From CAWDMW01 sp963803575 (GTDB taxonomy: Bacteria > Pseudomonadota > Alphaproteobacteria > Rickettsiales > UBA998), in contig CAWDMW010000002.1 of the NCBI GenBank assembly GCA_963803575.1, positions 1,240,001 through 1,304,000 of the forward strand: DNA of 64,000 nucleotides. The letters are read 5' to 3'. The notes under the pieces are model-generated. The model was not told the DNA's origin and made no database searches. It saw nothing but the letters and a program-made list of their open reading frames with translations. Position numbers and translations under genes: made by a program. Positions 8,998 to 17,039 of the stretch are shown one piece after another (positions within the stretch are counted from its first letter, which is position 1; the number at the start of each line of letters is the position of its first letter).

Positions 8998-9506
8998 CTG
9001 AGATTAAGCAAAAACTGATCGATGAATGTAAGCGTCAGGAAGAGGCCTGCCTTTACACCTCCACCACCTTATTTATCTGGCTGAAACGCGCTCGCTGGTA
9101 CAATCGTTTATTTATTGCTCTACCCATAGTTTTCGCAGGCATTTCCACAATGAGCGTATTGCAGGAAGATAGTTATGTGTGGGTAACGGCTATTTTTGCA
9201 CTATTAGCTGGTGTTGTCCCTGCTGTGTATGAGGCTTTGGATTTTAAGGTCAACGTGGATGAAATTTCTAGTTTGGCGGCTGAATTTAAGAATCTTCAGG
9301 ATCGGTTCCGGCAGGCGGCAGAGATAGAGGCATTGAAAGAGGAAGGCTGTTTTAACGACCATGTGGAAATGCTTCTACAGAGATTAGAAATAGCCAGAGG
9401 CCGCAGCATCACTCCACCAGAATGGTGCTTCAAAGAGGCCAGAAAAAAGATCAAGGCTGGACATTATGATTTTCTAACAGACGATGGAAAGCCGCGTCAC
9501 GACTGA
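8994..9506 (+). CDS. SLATT-domain two-helix membrane effector
   Basis: 170 aa. Two hydrophobic helices at about residues 38-57 and 62-80 are joined by a short turn, with a charged coiled-coil-like C terminus (residues 85-135). This matches the SLATT architecture defined by its association with SMODS nucleotidyltransferases. SLATT proteins are predicted pore-forming effectors in the inner membrane, triggered by the nucleotide signal. Its start overlaps the CD-NTase stop by ATGA. Its last 10 bp overlap the 3' end of the convergent prophage endolysin gene, so the operon abuts the prophage directly. Confidence 0.8.
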   Translation: MTEIKQKLIDECKRQEEACLYTSTTLFIWLKRARWYNRLFIALPIVFAGISTMSVLQEDSYVWVTAIFALLAGVVPAVYEALDFKVNVDEISSLAAEFKNLQDRFRQAAEIEALKEEGCFNDHVEMLLQRLEIARGRSITPPEWCFKEARKKIKAGHYDFLTDDGKPRHD

Positions 9507-9937
9507 TACATCCGTGCCTCCGTCTCACGCCGCCGAGCCAACCCCTTCAGTTTGCGCCCACCAGCCCAAACCCAGCGCATGAATTCGGCTGGTACGTCGG
9601 CATGTTCTTCGTGATTCACTTTGCAGCGGAGAGTGGATCGTTGGAGAGCGCCGCTGCCTAGATTGAATGTGAACGACACCAGCGCATCAAATTGTCCGTT
9701 GGTGAGTGGGACGCGTATCAGGCGTAGCACCGCACGTTCGGCCACTAGCACATCTTTAATCAGGAGCGCTACCCCAGCTTCCTCGCTGATACCATTGCGG
9801 AACATCTCCGCTTCGCCCGGTCGTAGCAAATGGCCATAGCCAATCGTTGGCAGGCCAGCGGCATCCAGATAGATTTCTGGCTCAAACCCCTCGAAACGCT
9901 TGATCAGGTTCAGGCCATCTTGCGTGATGTGCCTCAT
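9497..9937 (-). CDS. Phage endolysin, glycoside hydrolase family 24 lysozyme
   Basis: 146 aa. The start at 9937 (MRHITQDGL) overlaps the holin stop in an ATGA, which decides it over an upstream alternative. The GH24 catalytic region is clear: the Glu in IKRFEGF, then YLDAAGLPTIGYGH with the Asp/Thr pair, and a typical VSFTFNLGSGAL segment. It cleaves peptidoglycan glycan strands at the end of the lytic cycle. There is no signal or SAR helix, so it needs the adjacent holin for export. It is the last phage gene, with its 3' end overlapping the SLATT gene. Confidence 0.93.
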   Translation of the reverse strand: MRHITQDGLNLIKRFEGFEPEIYLDAAGLPTIGYGHLLRPGEAEMFRNGISEEAGVALLIKDVLVAERAVLRLIRVPLTNGQFDALVSFTFNLGSGALQRSTLRCKVNHEEHADVPAEFMRWVWAGGRKLKGLARRRETEARMYQS

Positions 9938-10359
9938 TTGCCAGCCCTCAATTTGGACATGGCGCGTTGGCCGAAATAGAAGCTGATAATGCCTGCGAAG
10001 ATGGCCTGATCTTCTGGTGTCCATAGCAGCCAAGGCAGACCGGCGGAAAACTGCATGATTTTCACCACCGCATAGAGAATGAAGAAGCTGTAAGCTATGA
10101 CAGGCCGTACCGTACCATTGAGCGCATCCACCCAGCGAATGCCGGTATTGTAGGTTTTATAGAGCGCACGGCTTTCGGCAATATCAGCTTCGACATGAAT
10201 TTCTTCCAGCCGGTTGGTATGGCCTTGCGCCTGCTGCACCATCTGCATTTCTAGGATTTTCAACTCGTGCTTGCGATCCTGCGTATCGCGGAACAACTTC
10301 AGCAAATCCGGAAACGCTGCTGAGATAAACCCCAATAAAGAACCAAGTAATGTCATCAT
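9934..10359 (-). CDS. GTA-type 3TM holin
   Basis: 141 aa. A hydrophobic N terminus (LLGSLLGFISAAF), a long charged amphipathic segment (residues 25-70), then two membrane segments (YSFFILYAVVKIM and AIFAGIISFYFG) fit the GTA_holin_3TM family (PF11351), known from gene transfer agent release cassettes. It forms holes in the inner membrane so the endolysin reaches the wall. It is coupled to the endolysin by an ATGA overlap, a standard lysis cassette order. Confidence 0.8.
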   Translation of the reverse strand: MMTLLGSLLGFISAAFPDLLKLFRDTQDRKHELKILEMQMVQQAQGHTNRLEEIHVEADIAESRALYKTYNTGIRWVDALNGTVRPVIAYSFFILYAVVKIMQFSAGLPWLLWTPEDQAIFAGIISFYFGQRAMSKLRAGK

Positions 10360-10360
10360 A

Positions 10361-10609
10361 TCAACCTCCCTGTATGATCTGTTTAATACCCTGCCAAAGT
10401 GTTACCAGCGCACCAGTGACTGCGGCAGTAATGGCAGAGCGCTTTGCCCATTTAAGAATTTCGTCTGAACCGGTGCGGGATTTCCGAAGATAGATCATGT
10501 CTGCCTGCACGCCAGTGGGGTCGCTGGTGTCGATCCCGTATTTTGTCAACGCGTCTTCGATCCCTTCGCGCACAGCGGCGCGAATGGCTTTCTTTAGTTC
10601 TTCGTCCAT
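10361..10609 (-). CDS. Small phage membrane protein of unknown function
   Basis: 82 aa with a charged N terminus (MDEELKKAIRAAVREGIEDAL) and one C-terminal hydrophobic helix (AITAAVTGALVTLWQGI). It ends one base before the holin start and follows the lectin-like gene by about 10 bp. Position between tail fibre and lysis genes suggests a lysis accessory or antiholin, which is inference. No family is recognised with certainty. Confidence 0.75.
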   Translation of the reverse strand: MDEELKKAIRAAVREGIEDALTKYGIDTSDPTGVQADMIYLRKSRTGSDEILKWAKRSAITAAVTGALVTLWQGIKQIIQGG

Positions 10610-10618
10610 GGTGATTTC

Positions 10619-11443
10619 CTAGCTTTGCAGGGTGATGCCCCATTTGGCAGATAAGTATTTTTCGATGATCAGGGTTTCAGCCGCATTTAAGGCGCGTGCA
10701 TAAATCAGCACTTCATAGACCGTTCCCCAGAAGCGTCGGCTGCTGGCACTGGTAGAACCACCGATCTGTAAGGGACCGAGTTCATCGGCCAAGCCTATGT
10801 CGGTTCGATCATCCAGTTCTTCACGCATCCCATCGGCGCGGCCTTCTAATGAAAAATTAGTGTCGTAGATCAAAATAGAAGTGAGGATATGTGCTTTACC
10901 GTTCTGCATTAGCCCAGAAGCGCTATTGTTGGCGGAAACTTTATGGGCATTGGTGCGGGCATCTCCGCTATCACGATCCTCGAAAACATTGATCTTGCCA
11001 GTTTCTGGTGTGGTGCCATCTGGCCTGCCAACCGAAAGAATGTTTTTGTAAACAGAGCCACCACCATAAGACGTGCTGGCATCCACGCGCTTTGCCACTA
11101 CAAAAATGGTAAGCGAATCATCGCCAGCAGCAAAATAATTACTCTCCATCATCTCCTTGAGGGCATAATCAAAGAACACGCCGCGCATGCCGTTTTGCAG
11201 ATTGGAGCTAAGGCTTGGCAAGGCTTCACCGGCAACGGGTCCAAGCGGGTGATTATTACCCGACTTATCCGCCCACAGCGCTACCTGATCATTCACAATG
11301 GTGAGGCTTGCTGCATCGCTTCCATCATGCCACACGGCCAACCCTGCCATTTCTCGCGGGTCGTATCGCATGGAAAGCACGCCAGCAAATTCATTCGCCA
11401 GCGCGTCATCGAAAGTGTTCATGTAATGAAATGCGTTGGTCAT
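10619..11443 (-). CDS. Phage structural protein with a LamG/concanavalin-like domain
   Basis: 274 aa. From residue 35 (LAVWHDGSDAASLTI...VALWADKSGNN) it shows the pattern of a concanavalin A-like jelly-roll with a C-terminal FWGTVYEVLIYARALNAAE strand, seen in phage and secreted carbohydrate-binding proteins. No signal peptide. It follows the DUF2793 gene by one base, so the two are coupled. A role as a receptor-binding tip or fibre accessory is inferred from position next to the tail genes. Confidence 0.75.
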   Translation of the reverse strand: MTNAFHYMNTFDDALANEFAGVLSMRYDPREMAGLAVWHDGSDAASLTIVNDQVALWADKSGNNHPLGPVAGEALPSLSSNLQNGMRGVFFDYALKEMMESNYFAAGDDSLTIFVVAKRVDASTSYGGGSVYKNILSVGRPDGTTPETGKINVFEDRDSGDARTNAHKVSANNSASGLMQNGKAHILTSILIYDTNFSLEGRADGMREELDDRTDIGLADELGPLQIGGSTSASSRRFWGTVYEVLIYARALNAAETLIIEKYLSAKWGITLQS

Positions 11444-11444
11444 G

Positions 11445-12149
11445 TTACCAGTTCCATGGTCCGTGTGGTTTGAGATATTGGACGTTGAGGCGCACTACGC
11501 CGGTACTGAAGGCTCCGCTATCGGGCGTGAGTATTAACGGCGTGTCGCTGTAATAGGTCACAGGGTGATAGCTCATGCCAATATTGGTGGAATCTGCTCC
11601 TTTGCCGATACCGTTGCCATAGCGCGAAGTATCACCCGAAACACCCACGCCGAAGGTGGTGACGCTGCCTGTCACGGCAGTGATCACCCGCGTGTTAACG
11701 GCAATCACGCTTGAGCGATCCGGAATGTTGGTAGTCGTGCTGCTCGTGGCACTGAGATCGACATCTTCCTGCCAGCTCTGCACGCGCAGATATTCGCCGC
11801 TATCTTTCATAATGAGGCCGAAAGGAACCCACGCAGAACCGTCATATGCCATGCGGGAATCGAGCGATTCCACCACCGCATCCATCCATTTGAACGGGGC
11901 ATAGAATACCCAGCCGCCCGTCTGATATTGTGCCAGTTCGCCCGCATGGCTGGCAAAGTCTCCGGTGGGACTGCTGCCGACGATATACAAATCACCCGCC
12001 GCAGGGCTGCCCGGTGGTGCGTCGGCAATATCCGCCACCACCGGCGTGACGAACGCATCGATTTTATTCAGCCCTTCGTTATGGGTGACTTCTTTTTGAG
12101 CTTGGCTTGAGACAATATAAGGCAAGCCCAGACGTGATGTCTGAGACAT
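11445..12149 (-). CDS. DUF2793 phage tail fibre-type protein
   Basis: 234 aa. The start at 12149 (MSQTSRLGLPYI) has GGAG 8-9 bp upstream and is preferred to a TTG four codons earlier. The N-terminal half (SSQAQKEVTHNEGLNKIDAFV through GGWVFYAPFKWMDAV) is characteristic of DUF2793 (PF10983), found next to GTA-type tail genes in alphaproteobacterial prophages. The C-terminal half differs and is probably a receptor-specific region. It lies downstream of mntP, which separates it from the tail hub gene. Confidence 0.85.
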   Translation of the reverse strand: MSQTSRLGLPYIVSSQAQKEVTHNEGLNKIDAFVTPVVADIADAPPGSPAAGDLYIVGSSPTGDFASHAGELAQYQTGGWVFYAPFKWMDAVVESLDSRMAYDGSAWVPFGLIMKDSGEYLRVQSWQEDVDLSATSSTTTNIPDRSSVIAVNTRVITAVTGSVTTFGVGVSGDTSRYGNGIGKGADSTNIGMSYHPVTYYSDTPLILTPDSGAFSTGVVRLNVQYLKPHGPWNW

Positions 12150-12185
12150 GATGTTCTCCAATTAGGTTTGATTAATTGCTGGCGC

Positions 12186-12743
12186 TTATGCGCCGAGATG
12201 CTCGATCAGTATCTTCGTGCCGATAGCGATTAGGCAAAGGCCGCCAAGCACTTCTGCGATTTTTCCTGCTTTTGTGCCGATATAATGCCCTGCCATGATA
12301 CCAATGGTGGACATCATAAACGTAGCAGAACCAATCATCGCAGACATAATCCAGATATTAGCATCCAACAGCGCGAGCGTCGCTCCCACTGCCATTGCGT
12401 CGATGCTGGTGCCGATGGCAGTCAGAATCAGAATGCTCAGTTTGTGCGACTCTTTGCGCTCAGCTTCTTCATTGTGGAAACCGTCATATATCATCTTGCA
12501 GCCAATAAGTGCTAAAATGGTGAATGCCACCCAGTGATCCACCGCTTCAATAAAACCGCTCGCCATACGACCGAGCAACCAGCCGATAATGGGCGTGATG
12601 GTTTCTACGCCACCAAATATCAATCCAATACGAAGGGCATAGCTGAGTTTAGGTTTTTGTAGCGCAACGCCTTTGCCAATCGATGCTGCAAACGCATCCG
12701 CTGACATACTAAAGGCGATAATGGTGTTTGAAATGATACTCAT
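12186..12743 (-). CDS. mntP: Manganese efflux pump MntP
   Basis: 185 aa, six predicted membrane helices, with the paired motifs typical of MntP (SMSADAFAASIGKG in helix 1 and ATSIDAMAVGATLA-like TSIDAMAVG in helix 4). It exports Mn2+ across the inner membrane. The start at 12743 follows GGAG with about 8 bp spacing; an in-frame TTG at 12770 is less likely. It is preceded by a yybP-ykoY riboswitch, so expression should rise with manganese. It has no phage function and interrupts the tail operon between the hub and DUF2793, so it looks like cargo (a moron). Confidence 0.93.
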   Translation of the reverse strand: MSIISNTIIAFSMSADAFAASIGKGVALQKPKLSYALRIGLIFGGVETITPIIGWLLGRMASGFIEAVDHWVAFTILALIGCKMIYDGFHNEEAERKESHKLSILILTAIGTSIDAMAVGATLALLDANIWIMSAMIGSATFMMSTIGIMAGHYIGTKAGKIAEVLGGLCLIAIGTKILIEHLGA

Positions 12744-12769
12744 AATGACTGCTCCAACTGGCTTAAACA

Positions 12770-12905
12770 CAATACATTACGCAGGGCTGCCATATTTAAG
12801 CCCTGATAATGTATTGGTCTCGCCAAACGCTTAGAGCGTCGATTCAGCCATGCGGTTCCCGCAAGTATGTTGACTGAATCCCAAAGGAGGCTACTCCCCA
12901 AGTAC
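12770..12905 (-). ncRNA. yybP-ykoY manganese riboswitch with expression platform, upstream of mntP
   Basis: Reading the minus strand from 12905: P1 5' strand GTACTTGG, the conserved GGGGAGTAG (12899-12891), the GTCAACATACTTG loop region near 12875-12862, and the closing GGCGAGACC (12824-12816) with P1 3' strand CCAATAC. These are the signature elements of the Mn2+ riboswitch. Downstream lies a long hairpin (12816-12770) with stems CAATACATTA/TAATGTATTG and CAGGGCT/AGCCCTG. Its left arm reuses the P1 3' strand, so aptamer closure and hairpin are mutually exclusive, as expected for a ligand-ON switch. There is no strong U-run, so control may not be simple termination. Confidence 0.93.
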
Positions 12906-12952
12906 GATTCGGAAAATAGCCTCCAATCAGATAAATAACAAGATATTTCATA

Positions 12953-15472
12953 TCAAATACTGGCGTTTGTGGCGTAGCCTCGGCCAACCACAACGGAAAG
13001 CTGATAGACTTTCACGCTGATACTGCTTTGTGGGCTGCCGAAATTGGTGGTTTGAACAGCAGCGCTGTAGCTGGCAGATGGACTGGTTGCCCCAATGGTT
13101 CGCACTACTGTGCTGCCATCCAAGATTTCCACCTCGTACAGTTCCGATTCTTCACCAAGCGGAATTCCCACACCATCGCGCCATTCTGCATCGACACGGG
13201 AACGACGTATCCAGCTAATACTGAGGTTGCCAGAGCCATCGCGAACGCCTTTCACATGCACCGGCGCGAAGGGTTTTAGATTCCGTCCGGTATAGGTAAA
13301 CGTCACTTCATCGGTATTGCCCAGCGAGTTGCCAACACTCACGCCTTTGTAGAACAACTGCCGCCCGATTAGGTTATTGGCGATTGCTGTGCCATAAAGC
13401 GCCGGAGAAAGCAGGATGAACCTGTCACCGGCGCTATGACTACCCACAGCCCATTCCGTACCCTGCCGCCCGCGCAGGAGGCGGGAAAGACGATAGGTGC
13501 GCTCGCCGATCAGTTCCGCATTTTGAAACTGCACCAGCTCGTCACCAATCAGCGCGGGATTGGCACCATTAAACACCGCCAATTCACTAACACTGGCAAG
13601 GCTGCCAGAGGTCAGCAGCACTTCTACCTTGTTCACCTGATCCCATGTTTCGGTGATACCGGCTGGCAAGTTGGTGATGATGACGCCAAAAGTGGCCGCA
13701 CCTTCCAGCCCAGCCAGCAGATTGAAAGTGTTTCCACCATCTTCGCCGCCATCATCGGAACGATAGATCGCAGCGCCGTTCCAATCCGCACCATCGGGAG
13801 CCACGCCAAAGCGCAGCAATCCTTGATTCGGCACAGTATCGGTTGGTAGTGGCGGCGCATCGACAAACTGAAGCAGCGTGTCCGGCACCAGCACCGGTGG
13901 TGTGATATTGCGCGATGTCTCACCCGCTGGAGTGTAGAAATCGTAGGAACTCACATCCTCCGCCACCGCGCTGATTTTCATCAGGCCGTTGGATTCCATA
14001 TCCGTTTTAATGACGCGCATCTCATGCGCCACACCGGAAACGATGACAGTGATCACATCCGTGGGTTCAATCCGCACATGCGCGTAATTGATCTCCAGTA
14101 CATCCTGCACGCCGCTTTTGGCGCTGGGGATCAGATCATCTTCCGGGATGGACTTTACCGACTCATTGCCACGCGGCACGCATTTAAGAATGCCATCGCT
14201 TTCCACCACATCGAAGAAGAATCCGCTGGCCAGCTGCTCCAACGCATTACGCACCGTAATCGGCTGTTGCAAAATGAATCCTTCTAGCGAGGCAGTCAGG
14301 CGAGTGACATCATAATCCGAAGGCGTGAGGCCTGCGGCTTGCAATAATTCCGCCACCACCGCGCCGAGCGTCGAAGCGCCCAACTTACCGTTCACCCAAT
14401 GGCCAGTTGCCCAGAGGATCGAATCCTGCCAGACGCCTTTCAGATCAGGCCAGAAAGAAAACGGGCGTGCATCCCACGTCCAGATAAAGCGCCGCGCCAC
14501 AAGGCCAGTATTGCCGGAAGCGGTTTCTCGCGCTTCCAGATAATCCAGTGTCGTATCGAGTGCCACGCGCTGCGCTTGAAAATCAACACGACCTTTGCTA
14601 GCACGCGGATAAAAGTTCTCCGAACTGGTCGGATCATAAAACACGTTGGGCTGGTTGGTGCAGCCATCCACTGAAGGAAAACCGAACTCGGTAAACCAGA
14701 TGGGTTTCATTTTGGCAGTCCAGCCCGTGGTGCTGGTATCCGGATTGGTGTGGGTGTTCTTCCACCAATATTCAAGGTTTTTCCATGCGTAGGTTGGATC
14801 ACCGCTATAACTGGTTTGGCCAGTGCGAGCCACAGAGTCAGTGTAGTAATAATCCCAGCCTTCGCCGCTTTCCCAATATTCTGCAATCAGTTCTGGTATG
14901 ATTTGAAGCTGAGGCAAGTCTGGCGTCAGCGGAAAATAGCTATCAATTCCCACGAAGTCGATATTGCTGCTAGACCATAATGGGTCGAGATTAAACCACC
15001 CACCCAAACTATGATATTCGCTCCAGTCGGCAGCATAGGTGATTAATGTTCCGGGCATAGCGGATTTTACGCTGGCTGCTAAACTCACCAGCTGCGCCAC
15101 TGCTGGATAGCTTCCGGGTGTATCGGTAAAACCCGTCATGCCGATTAGCTCCGAGCCGATGACAAACGCATCCACTTTACCGCTCATCAGATTGGCATAG
15201 TGCATAATGAAGGCATTATAGCCGTTGGTTTTGGTAAACCAGCTGGCCGCATCGGTTGCGTTTGCAGGCACAATCCGCCCGCGCCATGGTTTTGGCACTG
15301 GCGTGATCGTATCCACAAATGGCATGGGATAAAGCATTACATTCAGGCCACGCGCTTTGAGCTTCGCACAGAGTTGCACCACTGTGTGATCGGATGGAGT
15401 GCCGCCATAAGTGGCTGTATCTTCATCGAAAAACAGCACGGTTTGCGCGGATGCTCGGCTGATGCCCGCCAC
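12953..15472 (-). CDS. Tail hub/baseplate (megatron-like) protein, C-terminal 839 codons, split by an amber codon
   Basis: Contains a GTA TIM-barrel glycoside-hydrolase-like domain (YGGTPSDHTVVQLCAKLKAR; IGSELIGMTG; PIWFTEFGFPSVDG) followed by a phage-tail_3 region and beta-rich C-terminal domains (LSRLLRGRQGTEW). It is in the same frame as the 333-codon gene at 15476-16477, separated only by TAG-AGT before the GTG at 15472. In relatives the two parts are one hub protein of about 1200-1300 aa that binds the distal tail and may digest wall material. The amber probably replaces a Trp codon. Independent translation from the GTG is possible but unsupported, as no clear ribosome site precedes it. 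Confidence 0.85.
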   Translation of the reverse strand: MAGISRASAQTVLFFDEDTATYGGTPSDHTVVQLCAKLKARGLNVMLYPMPFVDTITPVPKPWRGRIVPANATDAASWFTKTNGYNAFIMHYANLMSGKVDAFVIGSELIGMTGFTDTPGSYPAVAQLVSLAASVKSAMPGTLITYAADWSEYHSLGGWFNLDPLWSSSNIDFVGIDSYFPLTPDLPQLQIIPELIAEYWESGEGWDYYYTDSVARTGQTSYSGDPTYAWKNLEYWWKNTHTNPDTSTTGWTAKMKPIWFTEFGFPSVDGCTNQPNVFYDPTSSENFYPRASKGRVDFQAQRVALDTTLDYLEARETASGNTGLVARRFIWTWDARPFSFWPDLKGVWQDSILWATGHWVNGKLGASTLGAVVAELLQAAGLTPSDYDVTRLTASLEGFILQQPITVRNALEQLASGFFFDVVESDGILKCVPRGNESVKSIPEDDLIPSAKSGVQDVLEINYAHVRIEPTDVITVIVSGVAHEMRVIKTDMESNGLMKISAVAEDVSSYDFYTPAGETSRNITPPVLVPDTLLQFVDAPPLPTDTVPNQGLLRFGVAPDGADWNGAAIYRSDDGGEDGGNTFNLLAGLEGAATFGVIITNLPAGITETWDQVNKVEVLLTSGSLASVSELAVFNGANPALIGDELVQFQNAELIGERTYRLSRLLRGRQGTEWAVGSHSAGDRFILLSPALYGTAIANNLIGRQLFYKGVSVGNSLGNTDEVTFTYTGRNLKPFAPVHVKGVRDGSGNLSISWIRRSRVDAEWRDGVGIPLGEESELYEVEILDGSTVVRTIGATSPSASYSAAVQTTNFGSPQSSISVKVYQLSVVVGRGYATNASI

Positions 15473-15475
15473 ACT

Positions 15476-16477
15476 CTAATCCTGCGGCAACACTTGCGTA
15501 GTGCCTTGGAATTCTACTTTCGGGATGATGGTGCAGGCTCCTGCATCAGTAGAAGTGGCGAACCATGTCACCACCACCGCCACCCATTCCAGATTCGGCA
15601 GGTTTTTAACTAGCTGATCCAGCGCCACCTGCACATCGGCTTTGCCATCATAATTGTGCATATTGACGGATAGCTTATCGCTCGATGGTGTAAACGCGCC
15701 GCCTAAATAGGCGTAATAGCCATCCTGCTTGCTGGTGATTTGCGTGCTATAGACAAACTCACCCGCACCGGGAATCATCACAATGTCTTTCACCTTATCT
15801 TCAACGCTGGGAGTGAATTTAACCGTGCGACGCAACTCAAACGTAAAATTGGGGATGCGGTTGCCATAAGCTGCAAGCGGAAAATCTTCAATCACCACAT
15901 AGGCCATTCCGCGATGTGCAGGGATACCGCCAGCAGGCAAATATTTGGCCATAATGTCATCGACACCCTGATCTTCATCACCAAAGTGGATGTTGTATTT
16001 GCCTTGTGCGGAGGAAAGTTCTGCTTCCGTTAGCACTTTGCTATCTGCCCAAACGCGGATTACTTCGTCAACTTCACCCTCGCAAATGGCAATGGCCAGT
16101 GTGACAAAATACTCATAGGAGATGGTGGTTTGGCTGGTAGTCGTTTTGCCACCGCCGCCACCTTTACCGCCACCGCTGGAAGTTTGCGTACTGGTTTTTT
16201 CGCTGCGCACTTCCTTAATATCGGTTGCCCAGATCACATTGCCCGCCAGCCGCATGGTGCCGTAAACCTTGGGAATCATGTTGCCATAAGTAGAAATCTG
16301 CGCTCGCAGATCACCCAGCCTCGGATCTTCTTGTGTAGGCAGCTGCACGCGCTGGCTTTTGGGAAAGAACGCACCCGCCGCCATGCTGCCAATGTTGGCA
16401 CCGAGGATCGCGCCAGATGGTCCGCCCAGCACAAAGCCCACCGTGCCACCGACAACAGGTAATACAATATCAGCCAT
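15476..16477 (-). CDS. Tail hub/baseplate (megatron-like) protein, N-terminal 333 codons ending at an in-frame amber
   Basis: Begins MADIVLPVVGGTVGFVLGG, a Gly-rich hydrophobic N terminus typical of GTA gp15-type hub proteins, then an RLGDLRAQISTYGNMIPKVYG segment with a Gly/Ser-rich insertion near residue 100. It ends TQVLPQD-TAG. The downstream gene continues in the same frame with SVAGISRA, where homologues have a W-x-V-x-G-x-x-R pattern, so TAG most likely arose from TGG. Unless suppressed, this yields a truncated hub and a non-functional tail. It sits 3 bp after the NlpC/P60 gene. Confidence 0.83.
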   Translation of the reverse strand: MADIVLPVVGGTVGFVLGGPSGAILGANIGSMAAGAFFPKSQRVQLPTQEDPRLGDLRAQISTYGNMIPKVYGTMRLAGNVIWATDIKEVRSEKTSTQTSSGGGKGGGGGKTTTSQTTISYEYFVTLAIAICEGEVDEVIRVWADSKVLTEAELSSAQGKYNIHFGDEDQGVDDIMAKYLPAGGIPAHRGMAYVVIEDFPLAAYGNRIPNFTFELRRTVKFTPSVEDKVKDIVMIPGAGEFVYSTQITSKQDGYYAYLGGAFTPSSDKLSVNMHNYDGKADVQVALDQLVKNLPNLEWVAVVVTWFATSTDAGACTIIPKVEFQGTTQVLPQD

Positions 16478-16480
16478 GAT

Positions 16481-16969
16481 TTACTTCTTTAGCGGTTCAA
16501 GTTGTTTCGTTTTGAAGCGGTAAGCGTGGGTCAACATGCGCAGCCACGCATCGGAAAGCGGTTGTTCCACCACACGCCCAGCGCTGGAATTACAATGGAT
16601 CAGGCCAACGCCGCCGGTGGGATAGTGCGTGAGCAACCCCACATGCTGCGGATCGCGGAAGGTACGGAACAACAACACATCGCTTTCCATCATCTTGGCC
16701 ACTGGCACCTCGCGCAGATGTTTTTGGATTGCGCCCACCAGCTGCCCGCGCTCTGGATACATGGAGTAATTAAACTCATCATGCTGCGAGAGCGGTAGGC
16801 CTTCGCCGTCCTGCAAACCCAGATCATCAATCACGCCGATAATCAGGCCGATGCAATCCACACCACCAGCGCCAGCTTTGGATTTCTTCAAGCGCCCCTG
16901 ATGGTGGTAGCGCGTGCCGAGCCATGTACGGGCTTGGAGTGTGATCTGTTGTTGCGTTATTTTTCTCAT
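16481..16969 (-). CDS. Phage NlpC/P60 cell-wall peptidase of the tail tip
   Basis: 162 aa, matching the GTA-type phage cell wall peptidase family (TIGR02219). Visible motifs: ARTWLGTRYHHQGR, the catalytic Cys in GGVDCIGLIIGV (near residue 40) and the His segment GLLTHYPTGGVGLIHCN. It cuts peptide cross-links during tail penetration. Usual neighbours are kept: hub gene after it, and DUF2163 before it, although a toxin-antitoxin pair now separates it from DUF2163. Confidence 0.9.
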   Translation of the reverse strand: MRKITQQQITLQARTWLGTRYHHQGRLKKSKAGAGGVDCIGLIIGVIDDLGLQDGEGLPLSQHDEFNYSMYPERGQLVGAIQKHLREVPVAKMMESDVLLFRTFRDPQHVGLLTHYPTGGVGLIHCNSSAGRVVEQPLSDAWLRMLTHAYRFKTKQLEPLKK

Positions 16970-16981
16970 AATGGTAATACA

Positions 16982-17026
16982 ATGGCATAGTTTCTAATTG
17001 ACAAATAACTGTGCCTATGGCATAGT
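16982..17026 (+). promoter_or_regulatory. Promoter and repeated operator of the RelE/XRE toxin-antitoxin pair
   Basis: TTGACA at 16998-17003 and CATAGT at 17021-17026 with 17 bp spacing form a good sigma-70-type promoter 14 bp before the toxin start. The 9-mer ATGGCATAG occurs twice, at 16982-16990 and 17017-17025, flanking the -35 and overlapping the -10. The second copy is within a near palindrome CTATGGCATAG. This arrangement suits autorepression by the antitoxin. Confidence 0.6.
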
Positions 17027-17039
17027 AATAAGGTAAAGC

